Assembly (NCBI GenBank): GCA_007922195.1
Contig: ML681963.1
Location: 51,503,601 to 51,567,600 of the forward strand
Direction of reading: 5' to 3'
Source: Podocnemis expansa
Lineage: Eukaryota > Chordata > Testudines > Podocnemididae
DNA: 64,000 nucleotides
A model generated the notes under the pieces. It saw only the letters and a program-made list of their open reading frames with translations, made no database searches and had not been told where the DNA came from. The translations under genes and the position numbers were made by a program. Shown here piece by piece: positions 23,150 through 34,673 of the stretch; the first letter of the stretch is position 1, and every line of letters starts with the position of its first letter.

Positions 23150-25900
23150 TAGAAGTGCAGTAGGCAGCGCTCTGCTTCTCCCCAGTGCTATAGCGCCTCC
23201 GCTTCCCTGGTGCTGTCTACACAGCCCAGAGCCAAACCTCTCGTGCTGCAAGAAAGCTCTCGCTTACCAAGCTTGGAGGAGATCACTCCGTCTAGGAATG
23301 GTCGGTGCTGAGAGAAGTCTCTCCTCAGTGGACCCACCGTGGTACCAAAGAGCCCACCATCACTAACCCGGATAGGGAGCTAAGCCCTATAGAGAGGACA
23401 TCATGGTCCATTTCGATTTGCTGTGAAGGGTTGCTGCCCACACTGGGCTATTGGGTGAGTGCTGTGTTTCTTCTTGGGGGCTGATACATGATACATTTCC
23501 TCCCCACACTGCCTTTCTCCCCTCCTCCTCCATTCCCCATTCACTCTGAGCTAGTGAGGAACAGGGCCTGAGCTGCCCATTGATCATTGGACAGCCAGAG
23601 CCATACCCTGCTCCACGTGGTGACCCTCTACACCCTCTGTTTCCAGCAGGAATACCTCAAGTACTCGGGGTTCTTTCTCTCCCTCTATCCCTTTACAACA
23701 GGTTGAGGAAGATTACCATTAAGGCTCGTCCGTCTTTTACATAAGACACTTTCAGAATAAACTGCCCTTTGTCCAGGAACCTTGAAGAAACTTTATCCCT
23801 GGGGCCACTAGGCTTGAAGGAAACACCTGTAGCTTCCTCATCTTCAGCCCAACGGGATCCTCATCATAGGGGGCTTGTGAGGGGAGATGTCCCTCAGCAG
23901 GTAGCGGACATATGTCCCTACCCCTTTGCATTACCAAGGGTGGAACTGTTCCAGTCTCGGCTCGCTTTTCCGGAGCCTCCCGGTGCTTGTTTTTTTGGCT
24001 AAGGGAAGATAGTTTTCTCACCGAATGCATAAGCCTTGTCCCCCTTTGCGGGTCAGCTCATAGGGTTATTGTTGTACCTCTTGCTCCCTCCCTTCCCCTC
24101 CTCAGGGTGTTGGGCTAGCTCAGCAGATAGAGATGGTGGTTCTTGAGCTTAAGTTTAAGGAGTTGAATCCCATGTTGGTTGCTACTCACCAACGGGTCTC
24201 TTAATGACCCTCCGGTTTTACCCCACCATTAAGTCCTAGTGGGACATCATAGTCCTGTACAAGCCAGTGAAGGGAGTTAGATCCTTCCCCCTTTGTCTAT
24301 CCTACTCGAGGGAATTGTTTTTCCCTAAGATGGTGCCCCGCCTACAGGGATGGGGAGGGACAACGGGAAATTAGTAGTAAGTATATGAAGACCCTCCAGG
24401 GGCATCTGTATACTCAGGTACATGGGTTAGGGTACTATGACTGCCATTCTCCAGTCTCATGTCTTTAATCAAACTATTTGTTTCCTTAATTGATAATGGT
24501 ACCTGTGGGTCTTGGCCCGTTGTGCGCACAGAGACTTAGAGTGCTGAGTTGCACACTATGCACCATGTTCTCCTCTTAGGAGGCAGGGCAGTTGGATGTG
24601 CAATGAGATTACCCTCAAACTGTTGCTGTTTGTCCTTCCTCTTTGAGCCCTCAGCCTTGATGCATTAAGGCGGGTTCTAAGTACCCAAAGTCACACTTGT
24701 ACATTCCCTTTGTTCATGCGACCGAGAAGACAAAAACCCCTTCTCCCTCCCATGCCTCCCTTCCCGTGTTTATTGGGGCCTTCCCCCCTTTGACGGTGCC
24801 CCTATTCAGGTACTTCGGGCCCCTGCATACTCTTGTGATGTTAACCATTGCCTTTCCCAGGGGATCTGTAGGGAGGTTCCCCTTAGAGGTCAGGAACACC
24901 CCATCTGCTTCTTCACCATAACCCCTAATGCAAGTCAGCCTAGGTTGTCTCTACCTTGCAGGGAGTGTCAGCGTAGCACTCATCTGAAGTTTTCAGGCCA
25001 CTGCCTGCAGTCCTGTGGTTCTGGGGTGACTCATTTATAGCCCGAAAGTGGACATTCTGCCCTCAAGGTTACTACACTTGGTTCCCTCGCAGGAGTACTT
25101 CCCCACACTGCTTAGTAGTATGGGGATACCATAGAGCCAACCCTCACAACCCATTGCTGAGCCCTTCTTCATTTTCCCAGGGTGGGTGAGGTAGTTCCCT
25201 ACCCACCCTTAATAGTGGGGGTACAGTACAAGCTATTGATGCCAATAGATGGCCCATCTTTGCCATTTCCTGCTACCTGCAATTGGGCCACCATGACCTG
25301 AGATTGAAGGTTTTAGGCTCCAATGGGATTAAGAAATTGTACATCCCTCTCTCCATGAGAGGGACAGCTTTCCCCCCTTCCATATATAGGTCTTAGCAGC
25401 AGACACTCAGTATCTTCTATCATTCGCTAAATACAGTCCTACCTTGAACTCCCTAGGGTGGTGGATAGGACATAGTTGTGTAGGGACCAGTAGTGGTTCC
25501 GGTGCACATGCAATACCCAGGACAGTTTCCCTGCCCAGTCTGCCATGGAACTCACCCACTTCCCTACTCCTTTTCCCCTGTCTAGTGCTCATAGAGCTTG
25601 GAGAAGAGCGATTCTCTTCACATAGGGACAAGGAGTCCCTAGCTTGTGAATGTCTCTTTTTCCAGGGTTTGGGTCCTGGTCGACTTGCATACTGAGCCTA
25701 TGAATCCAACCCACCTCAAGGTGACTTGCAGTTCTCTCTGGGGTCCCTTAAATCTGCTTATGGCAGGACTTTATAGAGTTATATATTTCCCCTTCAGGTA
25801 GGCAATATGCTTACCTCAGGCAGCCTCCTGCTGGAGCTTCCCCTATGGGGATCACCATGCTGAAGATAGAAAATTCCAACTCTGCCCACTGTTGACAGCA
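23150..25900 (+). other. Interior of the DIRS-like element, no pol recognisable
   Basis: This stretch has unusually few open frames for its G+C content and no recognisable reverse transcriptase, RNase H, methyltransferase or tyrosine recombinase motif on either strand. Phrases near 23640-23900 still resemble the serine-rich gag tail of such elements. It may be a heavily mutated internal region or an unrelated filler. Confidence 0.4.
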
Positions 25901-25945
25901 TGGCTAGTAGTCGCCTAACAGTGAATGTGTCCGAGCAGCGCTCGA

Positions 25946-26258
25946 AGAAGAACGGTGGGTTACTTACCAGTAACTGTCCTTCTTCGAGATGGGCTGCTCA
26001 CATACATTCAGGGTCCCCCCGCACTGTCCCTGCTATCCAGAGTTGGTGACTCTAAGGGGACTGGGGAGGGTCAGGGTCAGGGCCGTATATATAGCAACGG
26101 GAGTGGCCAAGGGGGGCATTGGCCACCAGCCCTGCTCTGACAGGCTAGCGCAAAATGCTTCCAACCAATCATGTGCTGCAGCATGTAGACACCTAATAAT
26201 GTATGTGAGCAGCCCATCTTGAAGGAGGACTGTTACTGGTCAGTAACCCACGTTCTTC
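25946..26258. repeat. Right inverted terminal repeat with flanking 65-bp hairpin arms
   Basis: An arm at 25946-26010 ('gaagaacggtgggttactta' to 'gctgctcacatacatt') is mirrored at about 26198-26258 ('aatgtatgtgagcagcccat' to 'agtaacccacgttctt'). Between them is the right terminal repeat, inverted relative to 22202-22395. This matches the internal complementary region plus terminal repeat arrangement expected at the 3' side of DIRS1-type elements. Confidence 0.65.
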
Positions 26259-26259
26259 A

Positions 26260-27140
26260 CTATGACAGCATTGATTGCTTCTCTGAGGCATAAGGCACTG
26301 GGGTAGGGGTGCTGAGTGGCAGGGAGAAGTTATTCTGAGGCAGAAAATAATAACCACAAAGTGGCCTGAGGGGCCCCCTCCAGGTGAGCTCAACGTGCTT
26401 CCAAGGCCCATGAGGAGATGGACTGGTTTAGCTGCATTGTGAGGATGGAGGTGACTGCGAGTATGTCAGGGATGAAATGGGGGCTGGTGAAAGGATGAAT
26501 CTGGTTCTCTGAGGAGGTTCCAGGGCCCCCCGCAGGATGAATTAGCCGCCGTCTACTGCATGCTGCCCTCTGTGCTGCCTTTGCACTGAATGAGTGCACA
26601 GGAGGAAGACTGCAGGCCAGGAGAATGGAAGACTGTCAGGTTTAGATGATTGCACCAGCAGCCAGTCAGATGTCAATTAGCCCAGATTTGGTCTCCTCTG
26701 TACACACAGATCTGGATACCAAAGGCATTTAGCCTCTGGACAAGCCACCAGCCCACGCCTTCTGGGTATTTTTGCAAACTCTGTTGTGACTGAAGCATGC
26801 CATCACCTGCAAAAACCATTATTTGTCCATTCAGGTTCACTCTGATTGTTATTTAGGAGGCAAGAGAGAACATAACCATTTCTGATGCTTGTTCTGTGGA
26901 GACAAAGGGCCAGCTGGTGATGCCTTCAGAGCTTTCATGACTGTCTTGTTGGGAGGGGAAACAAGTTAGTTTGGCTCATTGCTTCGCTCCCATTAAACAT
27001 GCACATACATGTACACTGGTCCCCATCTGCAAGGAGCACATTCACACCTGCATGGCGAGCAATGCGTCTCTCTGGACTGCGAGACTCCAACAGCTTTGAT
27101 AATACCTGGCTCTTTCCTGTTTCTCAGTAGTCCCCATCCT
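26260..27140. other. No feature recognised
   Basis: Non-coding sequence between the DIRS-like element and a MITE; no open frame above 72 codons. Confidence 0.4.
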
Positions 27141-27460
27141 CATTGTTCGAACTAAAGAAGTGTGGCCAGTTTGAACTAAAAAAAAAATGTGTTTAGTTTG
27201 AACTAATCGCTAGTTCGAACTTATTTAGTTCAAACTAGCATGTCTTCATCAGACTAGTTTGAACTAAAAATGCAAATGAGTTCAAGCTAAGCAGTTAGTT
27301 TAGACTAACCAGCTGAACTAACTAGTTCGAACTAAGTTTTGATTAGTTCAAACTAACATTTTTTTAGTTTGAACTAGTCAAAGGCTAGTGTAGCCAGGGC
27401 TCAAATTAGTCCAGACTAAGCTTGCCTAGCCAGGCTAATTTGCTAGTGTAGATATAACCC
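27140..27460. mobile_element. MITE rich in TAGTTCGAACTA motifs, left end unclear
   Basis: Dense repeats of 'tagtttgaactaa' and 'tagttcgaactaa' form many small palindromes. The right end 'gctagtgtagatataaccc' has the GTGTAGATATA form found at ends of reptile Harbinger-type MITEs; no matching left end is present, so the copy is probably truncated. The same motif set fills 29155-29519. Confidence 0.6.
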
Positions 27461-27464
27461 TATG

Positions 27465-28545
27465 TGTCTGGGCTGCAGCCATGCATCACTGCCTGGAAGG
27501 GCTGGCCCAGCCCAGAAGTTCTGAATGGCTGCCAGGAGAGGACTGAAGGGTAGGACCTTGCAGTGCTATACCCAGCCAGGAGGGGGTGTGCTGACTTGTG
27601 AGTCACCCTTCTGCAGCATGAGAAAATGTGCGCAGGTATTTTCTGTGTACAGCGAGCTGCTACAGTGTAATGGTGTGGGACTTCATACATCATTTCCTGA
27701 AGGCAAGCAAGAGCCTGAGTGTGTGTCGTTATGTATTTGTGTTACAGACAGTTCACCAGACAGCTATGTATGCTGTGAAAACAAGTACAAGCAGGCAAGT
27801 AAAATTGCTTTACTGCCAGCACGAGCAGCAAACCTAATTCTCAGTCTGTTGTAACTGGCAAAGAAGTACTAAGTCCGTGTCTCCTTCATGCTGGAATTCT
27901 TGTATTGGGGGGCAGGAGGATTCCTCTCTAGCTAGTGAATACACTGGGGGGTGGACTGAAAAGGAAGAGCAAAGCAATAGTAGATGGAAATTGACCCTGA
28001 ATGAGATTTAAACTGCCACTTGCTCCTGGGACATTACAAAGCAGTCTGAGCAGTAATAACACAATTATCCTGATAGAGGAGGCTCCTTTCTATCTCTGCA
28101 TTTTTAAAAATTGGATTTTTAAAAATGTTATTAGGTCAGGCTGCAAAGTCAGGGATGACTCACAACGGGTAGATGAAAGTGTGGCTTAGAGCTACATTAA
28201 ATACTTCCTGTCCCCCCCAGTCCCCTGTCTTCCCTTTGTGCAGGCTTGTCTGTCTGTGGAGCCCAAAACTCCGGGAGGCTCAGAAGAAGAGGTTTCCAAG
28301 AGACCATTTCTGGAAGGCAGAATAATCCAGTCTGGATCTTTTGTGTTCCAGGGATGATGTTTGGACACCATTCTAGGGATAGCCATAGGAATCTAGCTCC
28401 TTCCCAGGGCTGCAATGTAAGTGAATGGGCTGAATTTCAACCCTAATGTAGCAGGCACCACCTTGGTGTTTGTCAAGTGTGTGGTAGATATGCTTTATAT
28501 ATGACAAGCATCTTTATTATTCCAAGGAGGGTACAAGGATGCATT
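27465..28545. other. No feature recognised
   Basis: Non-coding sequence. The 109-codon frame at 27525-27854 shows no domain. Confidence 0.4.
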
Positions 28546-28555
28546 TCAGGTTTGG

Positions 28556-28833
28556 ATAGGGCTACCAGATATCAAAGCCTGGAAAGGAGGACAGGGAAGT
28601 ACAAAAAGGAGGACACATGGAGGAAATGTAGTATTAATATAATATTCTTCTGTTTTTAGGGGGCCCTGAAGCGCTTCCCCCTAAAAATAGGGTGTTCCAT
28701 GGAATTCCAGCATACTTTAACCCCATAAGTAAAAAGTCAGACAAAATCATGTATTTTAAAATGCCTGCCAGACGGAGGACATGAAGGTAAAAAGGAGGAC
28801 ATGTCCTCCTTTTGCCTGACATCTGGTAACCCT
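28556..28833. mobile_element. hAT-type MITE with 8-bp duplication
   Basis: Flanked by exact AGGTTTGG octamers at 28548-28555 and 28834-28841. The ends 'tagggctaccagatatc' and 'gacatctggtaaccct' are inverted repeats. The interior repeats 'aaaaaggaggaca' near both ends. The central phrase 'tttttagggggccctgaagc' resembles the arms of the palindromic repeat at 10405-10640. Shifting the boundary by one base gives a 7/8 duplication; the class is the same either way. Confidence 0.8.
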
Positions 28834-28851
28834 AGGTTTGGGGGATTTCTG

Positions 28852-28884
28852 TGTGTGTATGTGCGTGTGTGTGTGTGTGTGCAC
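28852..28884 (+). repeat. (GT)n microsatellite
   Basis: A GT dinucleotide run of about 30 bp with one C interruption, just right of the hAT MITE. Confidence 0.9.
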
Positions 28885-28949
28885 ATACACTGAGTCAGGA
28901 GTCCATTTCAAGTGAACACTGGAATCCAGTTCAAATATTATTCCTGGCA

Positions 28950-29745
28950 AGGGCTGAGTCTATAGCCTGACACCATTCCAGGTCAGGTTAATTACACAAT
29001 GCATGACTGACCTGTGGAACTCACTGCCACATGAGATATAAAAAGCTCAGATACTACCATGATAGGTGATAGTATAAAATCAAAAAATAGACCTTTTGAG
29101 TGCTAGAATTTGGCAGGATTCAAGAACAGCTTGGACTCATTTTGGAGACACATAGGCTACATCTACATCTAAAAATTTAGTTTGGAGTTGCAAGTCCAAA
29201 CTAAAATAGCTCAAGGTTAGTCGGAACTAGCATCGGATTTGTTCAAACTACCACGGCTTTTAAGTTCAAACTAGCTGTGCATTCTAGTTCAAACTAAAGT
29301 TTTAGTTCGAACTAGAACGCGTGGCTAGTTTGAACTAACCAGCTAGTTCGAACTTCTTTAGTCCGAACTAGTCCGAACTAGCCATTACTTCAGGTCTTGA
29401 CTGTGCTTAGTTCAAACTAAAGTTTGAACTAACCACGGAAGTCCAGACTAACCAGCAGTTTTTACTAGTCCGGACTAAGCTTTTTCTGTTTTGAGCTAAG
29501 AAATTTCTTAGGCATAGCCATACACACAACCACAGATCATTAGACCATATTGAACCCTAATGCTTCAGGATTTAGTCCAGACATCAGATGATGAGGACAG
29601 GCAGCTATTTTCTGTAGGGGCAGGTTATTCCATAACTGCCTGTGGAAGTTAGGGAGGGGGAGAGGGTTCCTTATACCTTCCTCTGAAACATCTGTACTGG
29701 CAACTGATCCAGATGGGAATCTGGATTTGATTTTCCTAAATTAAG
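28950..29745 (+). repeat. CR1/L3-like 3' region split by a MITE
   Basis: Left part 28950-29151 has 'gacctgtggaactcactgcc' and 'gattcaagaacagcttggac'; right part 29523-29745 has 'gaccatattgaaccctaatg', 'ggcaggttattccataactg' and 'ccttcctctgaaacatctgt'. Together they give the normal order of a CR1-type 3' end on the plus strand. The break is the MITE at 29155-29519. Confidence 0.7.
29155..29519. mobile_element. Harbinger-type MITE with ATA duplication, inside the CR1
   Basis: The ends GGCTACATCTACA and TTAGGCATAGCC start and stop with GGCTA/TAGCC, and ATA occurs on both sides (29152-29154 and 29520-29522). A 3-bp duplication and GGCT- ends agree with the full Harbinger element at 59287-63178. 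The interior is filled with TAGTTCGAACTA-type palindromes. At 365 bp it has no gene. Confidence 0.75.
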
Positions 29746-31435
29746 GTAGTCTGTAGATTGTGAACCCTTTGGCTCTATGCCCTCCTATGTGTTTGGCACA
29801 TTTGAAGTACAATTATGACTGAGTCCTCTGTCATGTCCACAGTAATAAAGCATGACCCATTTCGGTTAGAGTATCATTTTTTTCTCAGGCACAGCACTCT
29901 GTAGACTAGGCCCAGAAAGCTCAATCAGCTAGCTGCTGCCCTAGGGGTCACACATACTGATGGCTGCTCCCAGAATTTAAGGAATTAATGTGCAGAGCTC
30001 TCTGCAGAGATGACAGGCACCCGTTTGCTGAGCTTTCCAAGTATGGCTGGTTAAATCCAAAAGGTCTGTCAGCGTCTCTCCGTTGGCATTCAAAAGGTTA
30101 GCCCAATGAGATGAGAAGCAGGTAATTTTTCTTATCCTCGTTCTCATCTGCTTCACACCACTGTTGCCAGACTGAATGTGGCTGCGGTGTGGGTACCTCT
30201 AGGGAGCAGCAGTGGCTTTGAACATACCCTCAAAGTAGCATGGGTTCTTTGTAGAATTACCCTGATCTTGATGAAGAACCCCTTTAGTATTCTTCACCAG
30301 TCCTGTGTTATCCTATAGGTGTTTGGCTGTCATTTAACATTAGTTAATGAGCACTTACAGTGTTATGTAAATTTGCTCTTCTCTCACCTAGATGAATCAA
30401 ATAAGATTAAGGCTCTTCTTTGTTTAATCTCAGCGAAGACGATCCCTGTTCCCTCCCCCCCCCTTTTCTTTTCATTTAACAGCAAAAGCAGCAGACGGAT
30501 CACGGCGAAAGGTTGGAATTAAAAATGATATATACATAGTGCGTAGATACAGATCTAGTGGGAATGTTGCCATTGCTTCGGTCTGTGGATCCAGTGCATT
30601 AGGGACAGCAAGGCTCTGTTAACTGTTTTTAAAACTCACTCTCCGGTTTTGGGCCCTGATTCAGGAAAGCATCAAAATGGTGGGCTCTCATTGATTTCAG
30701 TGCAACTACTGAACTTGAAGTCAGTACTGAATCTAATCCAGACTGACCAGGTAAGAGAACAGGCAGTACACGCAACAAGGGAATGGAGACATTTAATGAG
30801 CAGGGACAAATTGCAACATCAAGAGTCATTTGGTGTAAAATATTCTAAAATATTCTAGCCTTGCCTTTATCTGGTGTGCGGCGATGGCAATGTATACCTT
30901 GAAGAGCAGGGGAATTGTGTGTGTGAATGAAGTCTCCAAGTACCTAAAAGAAAATGATCTCATGGTTTGATATGTTCATCTCACTGAACTACTTTCAAGT
31001 TCCTTTACATGATAATTTTCCTGTGCATAAGAAACTATACTTCTGAGGCCTATCTGGGAATGTGCCAGTCATATAATTTCCTTGATATTCCCCACCCCCC
31101 ATCCATTCAAATGAAAGTTGGGTAATGGTTCACTTTGGGAAAAATAATTGCCACTGATTTTCCCAAATTGCAGAAAATGTATTAATGACATTTTTCAAGA
31201 CAGAAATAACACAATTTGCATTTAAATGTGTCTAATCTCTTCAAATTCCACTCTGTATTTTCTTATAGACCCATAAAACTCCGCACATCTCAGTACATCA
31301 TTAAGGACTGTAATTTTGGATGAAGGGAAGGGGAAAGCATGATGACCCACTGCCTCAAAGCTTGGAATTCTGTCCTGTGATCTTGTCAAGAGATATCTAT
31401 CTCTCACTAAAGACCATAAAACAGATCCTCTGTTT
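29746..31435. other. No gene recognised
   Basis: Non-coding A/T-rich sequence. A retroposon-like phrase, 'gggccctgattcaggaaagc' with 'attgatttcagtgcaactac', lies at 30650-30710. No terminal repeats found. Confidence 0.4.
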
Positions 31436-31443
31436 GTGTAAAT

Positions 31444-32055
31444 CAATGGTTCTCAAATGTATTTGATTGGACCCCCTTCTTTGCATCTGTAATCATTGTC
31501 AACTTCCTACCCCAGGTACATGTACAGGGCAGCCCCCAGCTCTGAAAGCAGAGCAGAGAGCAGCGACTGCAAGCCAGGCACCCAGCTCTAAAGGCAGGAC
31601 CACACCAGCAGCAGTGTAGAAGGGAGGGTGGCAGTGTGATACACCACTATCTCTTTCCACAGCTGAGTTTTTGCAGACTCAATAAGGGTGGAAGTGAGGC
31701 ACTGTTGCTGCACTTACAGGGTTGACAGCCCTGCTGCTTCCAGGTGAGGGATTGAGGAGGGTGGGTGGACAGCCCAAACCCAGGGGCCAGGGCTGCTTCC
31801 TGGTGAGGGATTGTGGGCAGTGGAGAGAAAGGAAACCCTGAGCCATGGGACTCAAGCTGTTGGCCCCATGTAGTGGGGCTCCGGCTGCCCTTTTATTCCT
31901 GCCTTCAGAGATGTGCCCCACCCTTTTGCATGGTCTCCAGCACCTTGGGGCTGATGGCAGGAGCTCTTCCAAAAAAAAAGGCCCTGGCTTGCACCTCCAT
32001 TGACACATTCCTGTGTCCCCTGAGGGAAGCCTGCCCCATTGTTTGTGAACTGCTG
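31444..32055. mobile_element. hAT-type element with exact 8-bp duplication
   Basis: GTGTAAAT flanks the element at 31436-31443 and 32056-32063. The ends CAATGGTTCTCAAAT and GTTTGTGAACTGCTG are imperfect inverted repeats of the CAGTGGTTCTCAA type. The 612-bp interior has related segments 'tccaggtgagggattg' and 'tcctggtgagggattg' about 60 bp apart. The overlapping open frames of 82 and 109 codons carry no transposase motif. Confidence 0.9.
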
Positions 32056-32063
32056 GTGTAAAT

Positions 32064-32442
32064 CAGTGTAGCTCTAATGAAGTCTATGATCTAGACCTGT
32101 TTGCACCAGCAAAGCATTTCTGCCAGCACAGAAGTGATGTTAGTCGTGTTGCATAGTGCCAGACTGTTAGGCACTCCACTACTGCAGAGATGGTGGCAGA
32201 TGAAAAGTTTCTCCAGAACAGAGCAAAATTGGTCCCTAGTTGTTTTTCTCACTTCCTCACACGGAGCCAGGTTCTGATTGCTGCAATGTGACCGTAAACC
32301 TGGAGTGACTCCAGTGAAATCACTCCAGGTTTATACCCTGCTTACAGAGGCCAGAACCTGTCCTATTGTCTCCTCTCCTCTGACAAACTCAATTTCTTCT
32401 AAGCAATATACATGTTAGGGACCCAACTCGAAGCCCAGTGGA
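32064..32442. other. Old retroposon-like phrases
   Basis: 'tgtagctctaatgaagtcta' and 'gagtgactccagtgaaatca' belong to the same eroded family noted at 4435-4590. No gene. Confidence 0.4.
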
Positions 32443-32450
32443 ATCCAGAC

Positions 32451-32635
32451 CAATGTTCCCTCTAATTACTCATAGACTGCGTGTGCAAACAATTTCTTTG
32501 TGTGTCCAAAAACATTTATTTGTGAGCACCAATATTAGCACTATTGAATTTTTTGTGTGCACTTTATTTTGTTGTGTGCACAGGCTTTGTGACCTGGGTG
32601 CATGCACACACGTGCACAGCTTAGAGGGAACAATG
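32451..32635. mobile_element. Short hAT-type MITE with exact 8-bp duplication
   Basis: ATCCAGAC flanks the element at 32443-32450 and 32636-32643. The ends CAATGTTCCCTCTAA and TTAGAGGGAACAATG are inverted repeats with one mismatch. The interior is about 85% alike by eye to the copy at 18218-18403. Confidence 0.92.
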
Positions 32636-32979
32636 ATCCAGACGTGTCGTTCCGTTGACTTCGGTGGACACTATCTATTACAAACTGAAAAACTGTAATT
32701 TAGAAGTGTGTGTGGTTTGTTTGGTTTTTTAAATTTTTAAAAAATATTTAAATCTCTAGCCCCAATTTTCATCTGGGGCCAGTTTGGCCAGCAGGGCTCA
32801 AGCCACATATGGGACTTCAGGTCAGAACACAGATACCCAAACCCTTGCTGCATGTGGAATTTGATGCCTTAACTTAGGTTCCTAATTCTGGGGCTTTCTA
32901 CACATTGGTTGAAATGCACAAGTATACCACGCATCGTCTCCTGGCGCACTTTCACCAACCAATCTCCAGTGATTTATTC

Positions 32980-33115
32980 AGATGGGCTAGTATCATTATT
33001 TCTGTATAAATGAGGAGGGAAAACTGAGGTACAGCAGTGAAGTGAATTGCTCAGCTGGGAATAAAATCCACATCATTTGGTGCTCAATTGCTGCACCATC
33101 TACTGAACCATGCTG
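32980..33115 (-). repeat. MIR/CORE-SINE fragment
   Basis: 'gggaaaactgaggtacagca', 'gtgaattgctcagctgggaa' and 'gctgcaccatctactgaacc' are the reverse of a MIR. Confidence 0.65.
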
Positions 33116-33119
33116 TGGC

Positions 33120-34670
33120 TATTTAAACTGTGTTTGGCTTGCTGGTCTGTATCGATCTGAAGTGAGGTTTTGTGTGTGTGTCTTGCAAGAGATGAAAACA
33201 TCAGATCTAACTAAAAGGCAGGGCTTAGAACAATTTAGCTTTATTAATACCTTGATCATTTTATAGCTGTCTCATTAGTAAGAGCCCAAGGGGAATTAGC
33301 AAAAGAACAATGGTTGTATAAACAGTTTGAGTCAACTATTTAATCAGGAGAGAATCCTCTTTAATCACCCCAACTACTCTACCTTCAACAGGCTGCTTGG
33401 CCAAATGAAGAGGAGCCAAGCATTGCATCACAAGAGCAGCTCTTATTGGCTAACCATGCCTTTAGGTAGGTGGCTATAACGCGCTGCCTACCTACAATCC
33501 CAGAATAATTGCATGTTTCTGCTAAAATAAAAATCCTAAAATAACTGGCAGTAAAATAGTTAAACGTATGGCCTCTGATTCTGTTCCTGCACATAAAAAG
33601 TTTAGTAGTGTAACCCTTAATGTATACTGTTGTATGTTAATCAGAATCAGGTGTACTGGGTTTTAAATTGTCATGCTGCCTCATTGAGAGAGGATGGATG
33701 TAGCTCTCCATGGTTTCAGGCTCTCAACAGACTCAGGCTGGCTTTGCTATTTTCAGTTTGCATCTGGTTTACAGGGGGAGGTTTTCTTCTACTCTGTCAG
33801 GGTGTTAAACCTTTAAAACTATTTAAATGGATACCCAAGAAAGCTGAGATGGTGTTGAAAGGATGAGTCCACCAAATCCGTACTGGTACGGAGAAGTTGT
33901 CTGTCCTTCCGCATGAGTATGTGGCAGGCTGCTTTGATCTCCAGTCCATTATGGAAAGTCACCTTTCTAAGCAAGTGATGGGACAGAGGAACCTATGATT
34001 TCTTGGCAAATGTTTTAGGATAGGGATGGTCTTCTTGTTCTTTGTACAGTCCCTAGTGCAATGGGGTCTGGGTCCATGACTTGCATTCTTATACAATAAC
34101 ATCACCATGACATTCTAAGACCCAGGTTTGGGAAGGCCCTGTTGGGGTCACCACAGCCATGTGACCTGTTGCCTTCTGCTTTGCCAGGATGCCTGTGTGA
34201 TGGGATTGAAGTCTGCACCTCACCAGGATAGAGTGATCCAGGAAGTGGAACTGTACCTGCGCACTGTAAAGATCTGATATTTTCTACGTTGCAGCCAAAC
34301 CCCACTTAGGAAGGCACACGATGCTTGCCAGCCTTTGAGAACCCCAAAGAAGTCAGTTCCAGCATGGCAACAGCATGGTTGGTTGGAGAGGACATGGCTG
34401 AGACTGTTGCAGCTGCTGCATGGGGAGATGAGCAATATGGAATACTCTGGTACCCCCATCTCTTGGTCATTACACAGAAAGCTCCCCATTCACCTTCTCA
34501 CCTGCCTCACTTCATTAGGCTACTGGGTATGCTTGTGATGTTCAAAATCAGCTGTTCCACCTCTGCAACATTCCCCACCGTACCTAAATTAGCCAAGTTA
34601 ATGCAAGAGTGGAAATGCAAGAGATGAATATTTCACGCCATGCAAGAGGGCTGTAATCCATTATCTATTT
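33120..34670. other. Non-coding; L3/MIR-like tail at 34030-34100
   Basis: 'ttctttgtacagtccctagt' followed by 'gcaatggggtctgggtccat' repeats the motif seen at 1305-1400. Otherwise there is no recognised gene or element. Confidence 0.4.
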
Positions 34671-34673
34671 TCA

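Larger units (their letters stand above)
22202..26258 (+). mobile_element. Decayed DIRS-like tyrosine-recombinase retroelement
   Basis: About 4 kb bounded by inverted terminal repeats rather than direct LTRs: 22202-22395 at the left and roughly 26025-26240, inverted, at the right. Both carry 'ctgtcagagcaggg', 'ggtggccaacaccccc'-like and 'agtcagggcc' phrases and a TATATATA stretch. The left part encodes a gag-like product with paired cysteines and a serine/proline-rich tail. DIRS elements normally also encode reverse transcriptase/RNase H, a methyltransferase-like domain and a tyrosine recombinase; I cannot find any of these in 23150-25900, so the copy is decayed or deleted. DIRS elements leave no target duplication, and none is seen. 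Confidence 0.65.
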
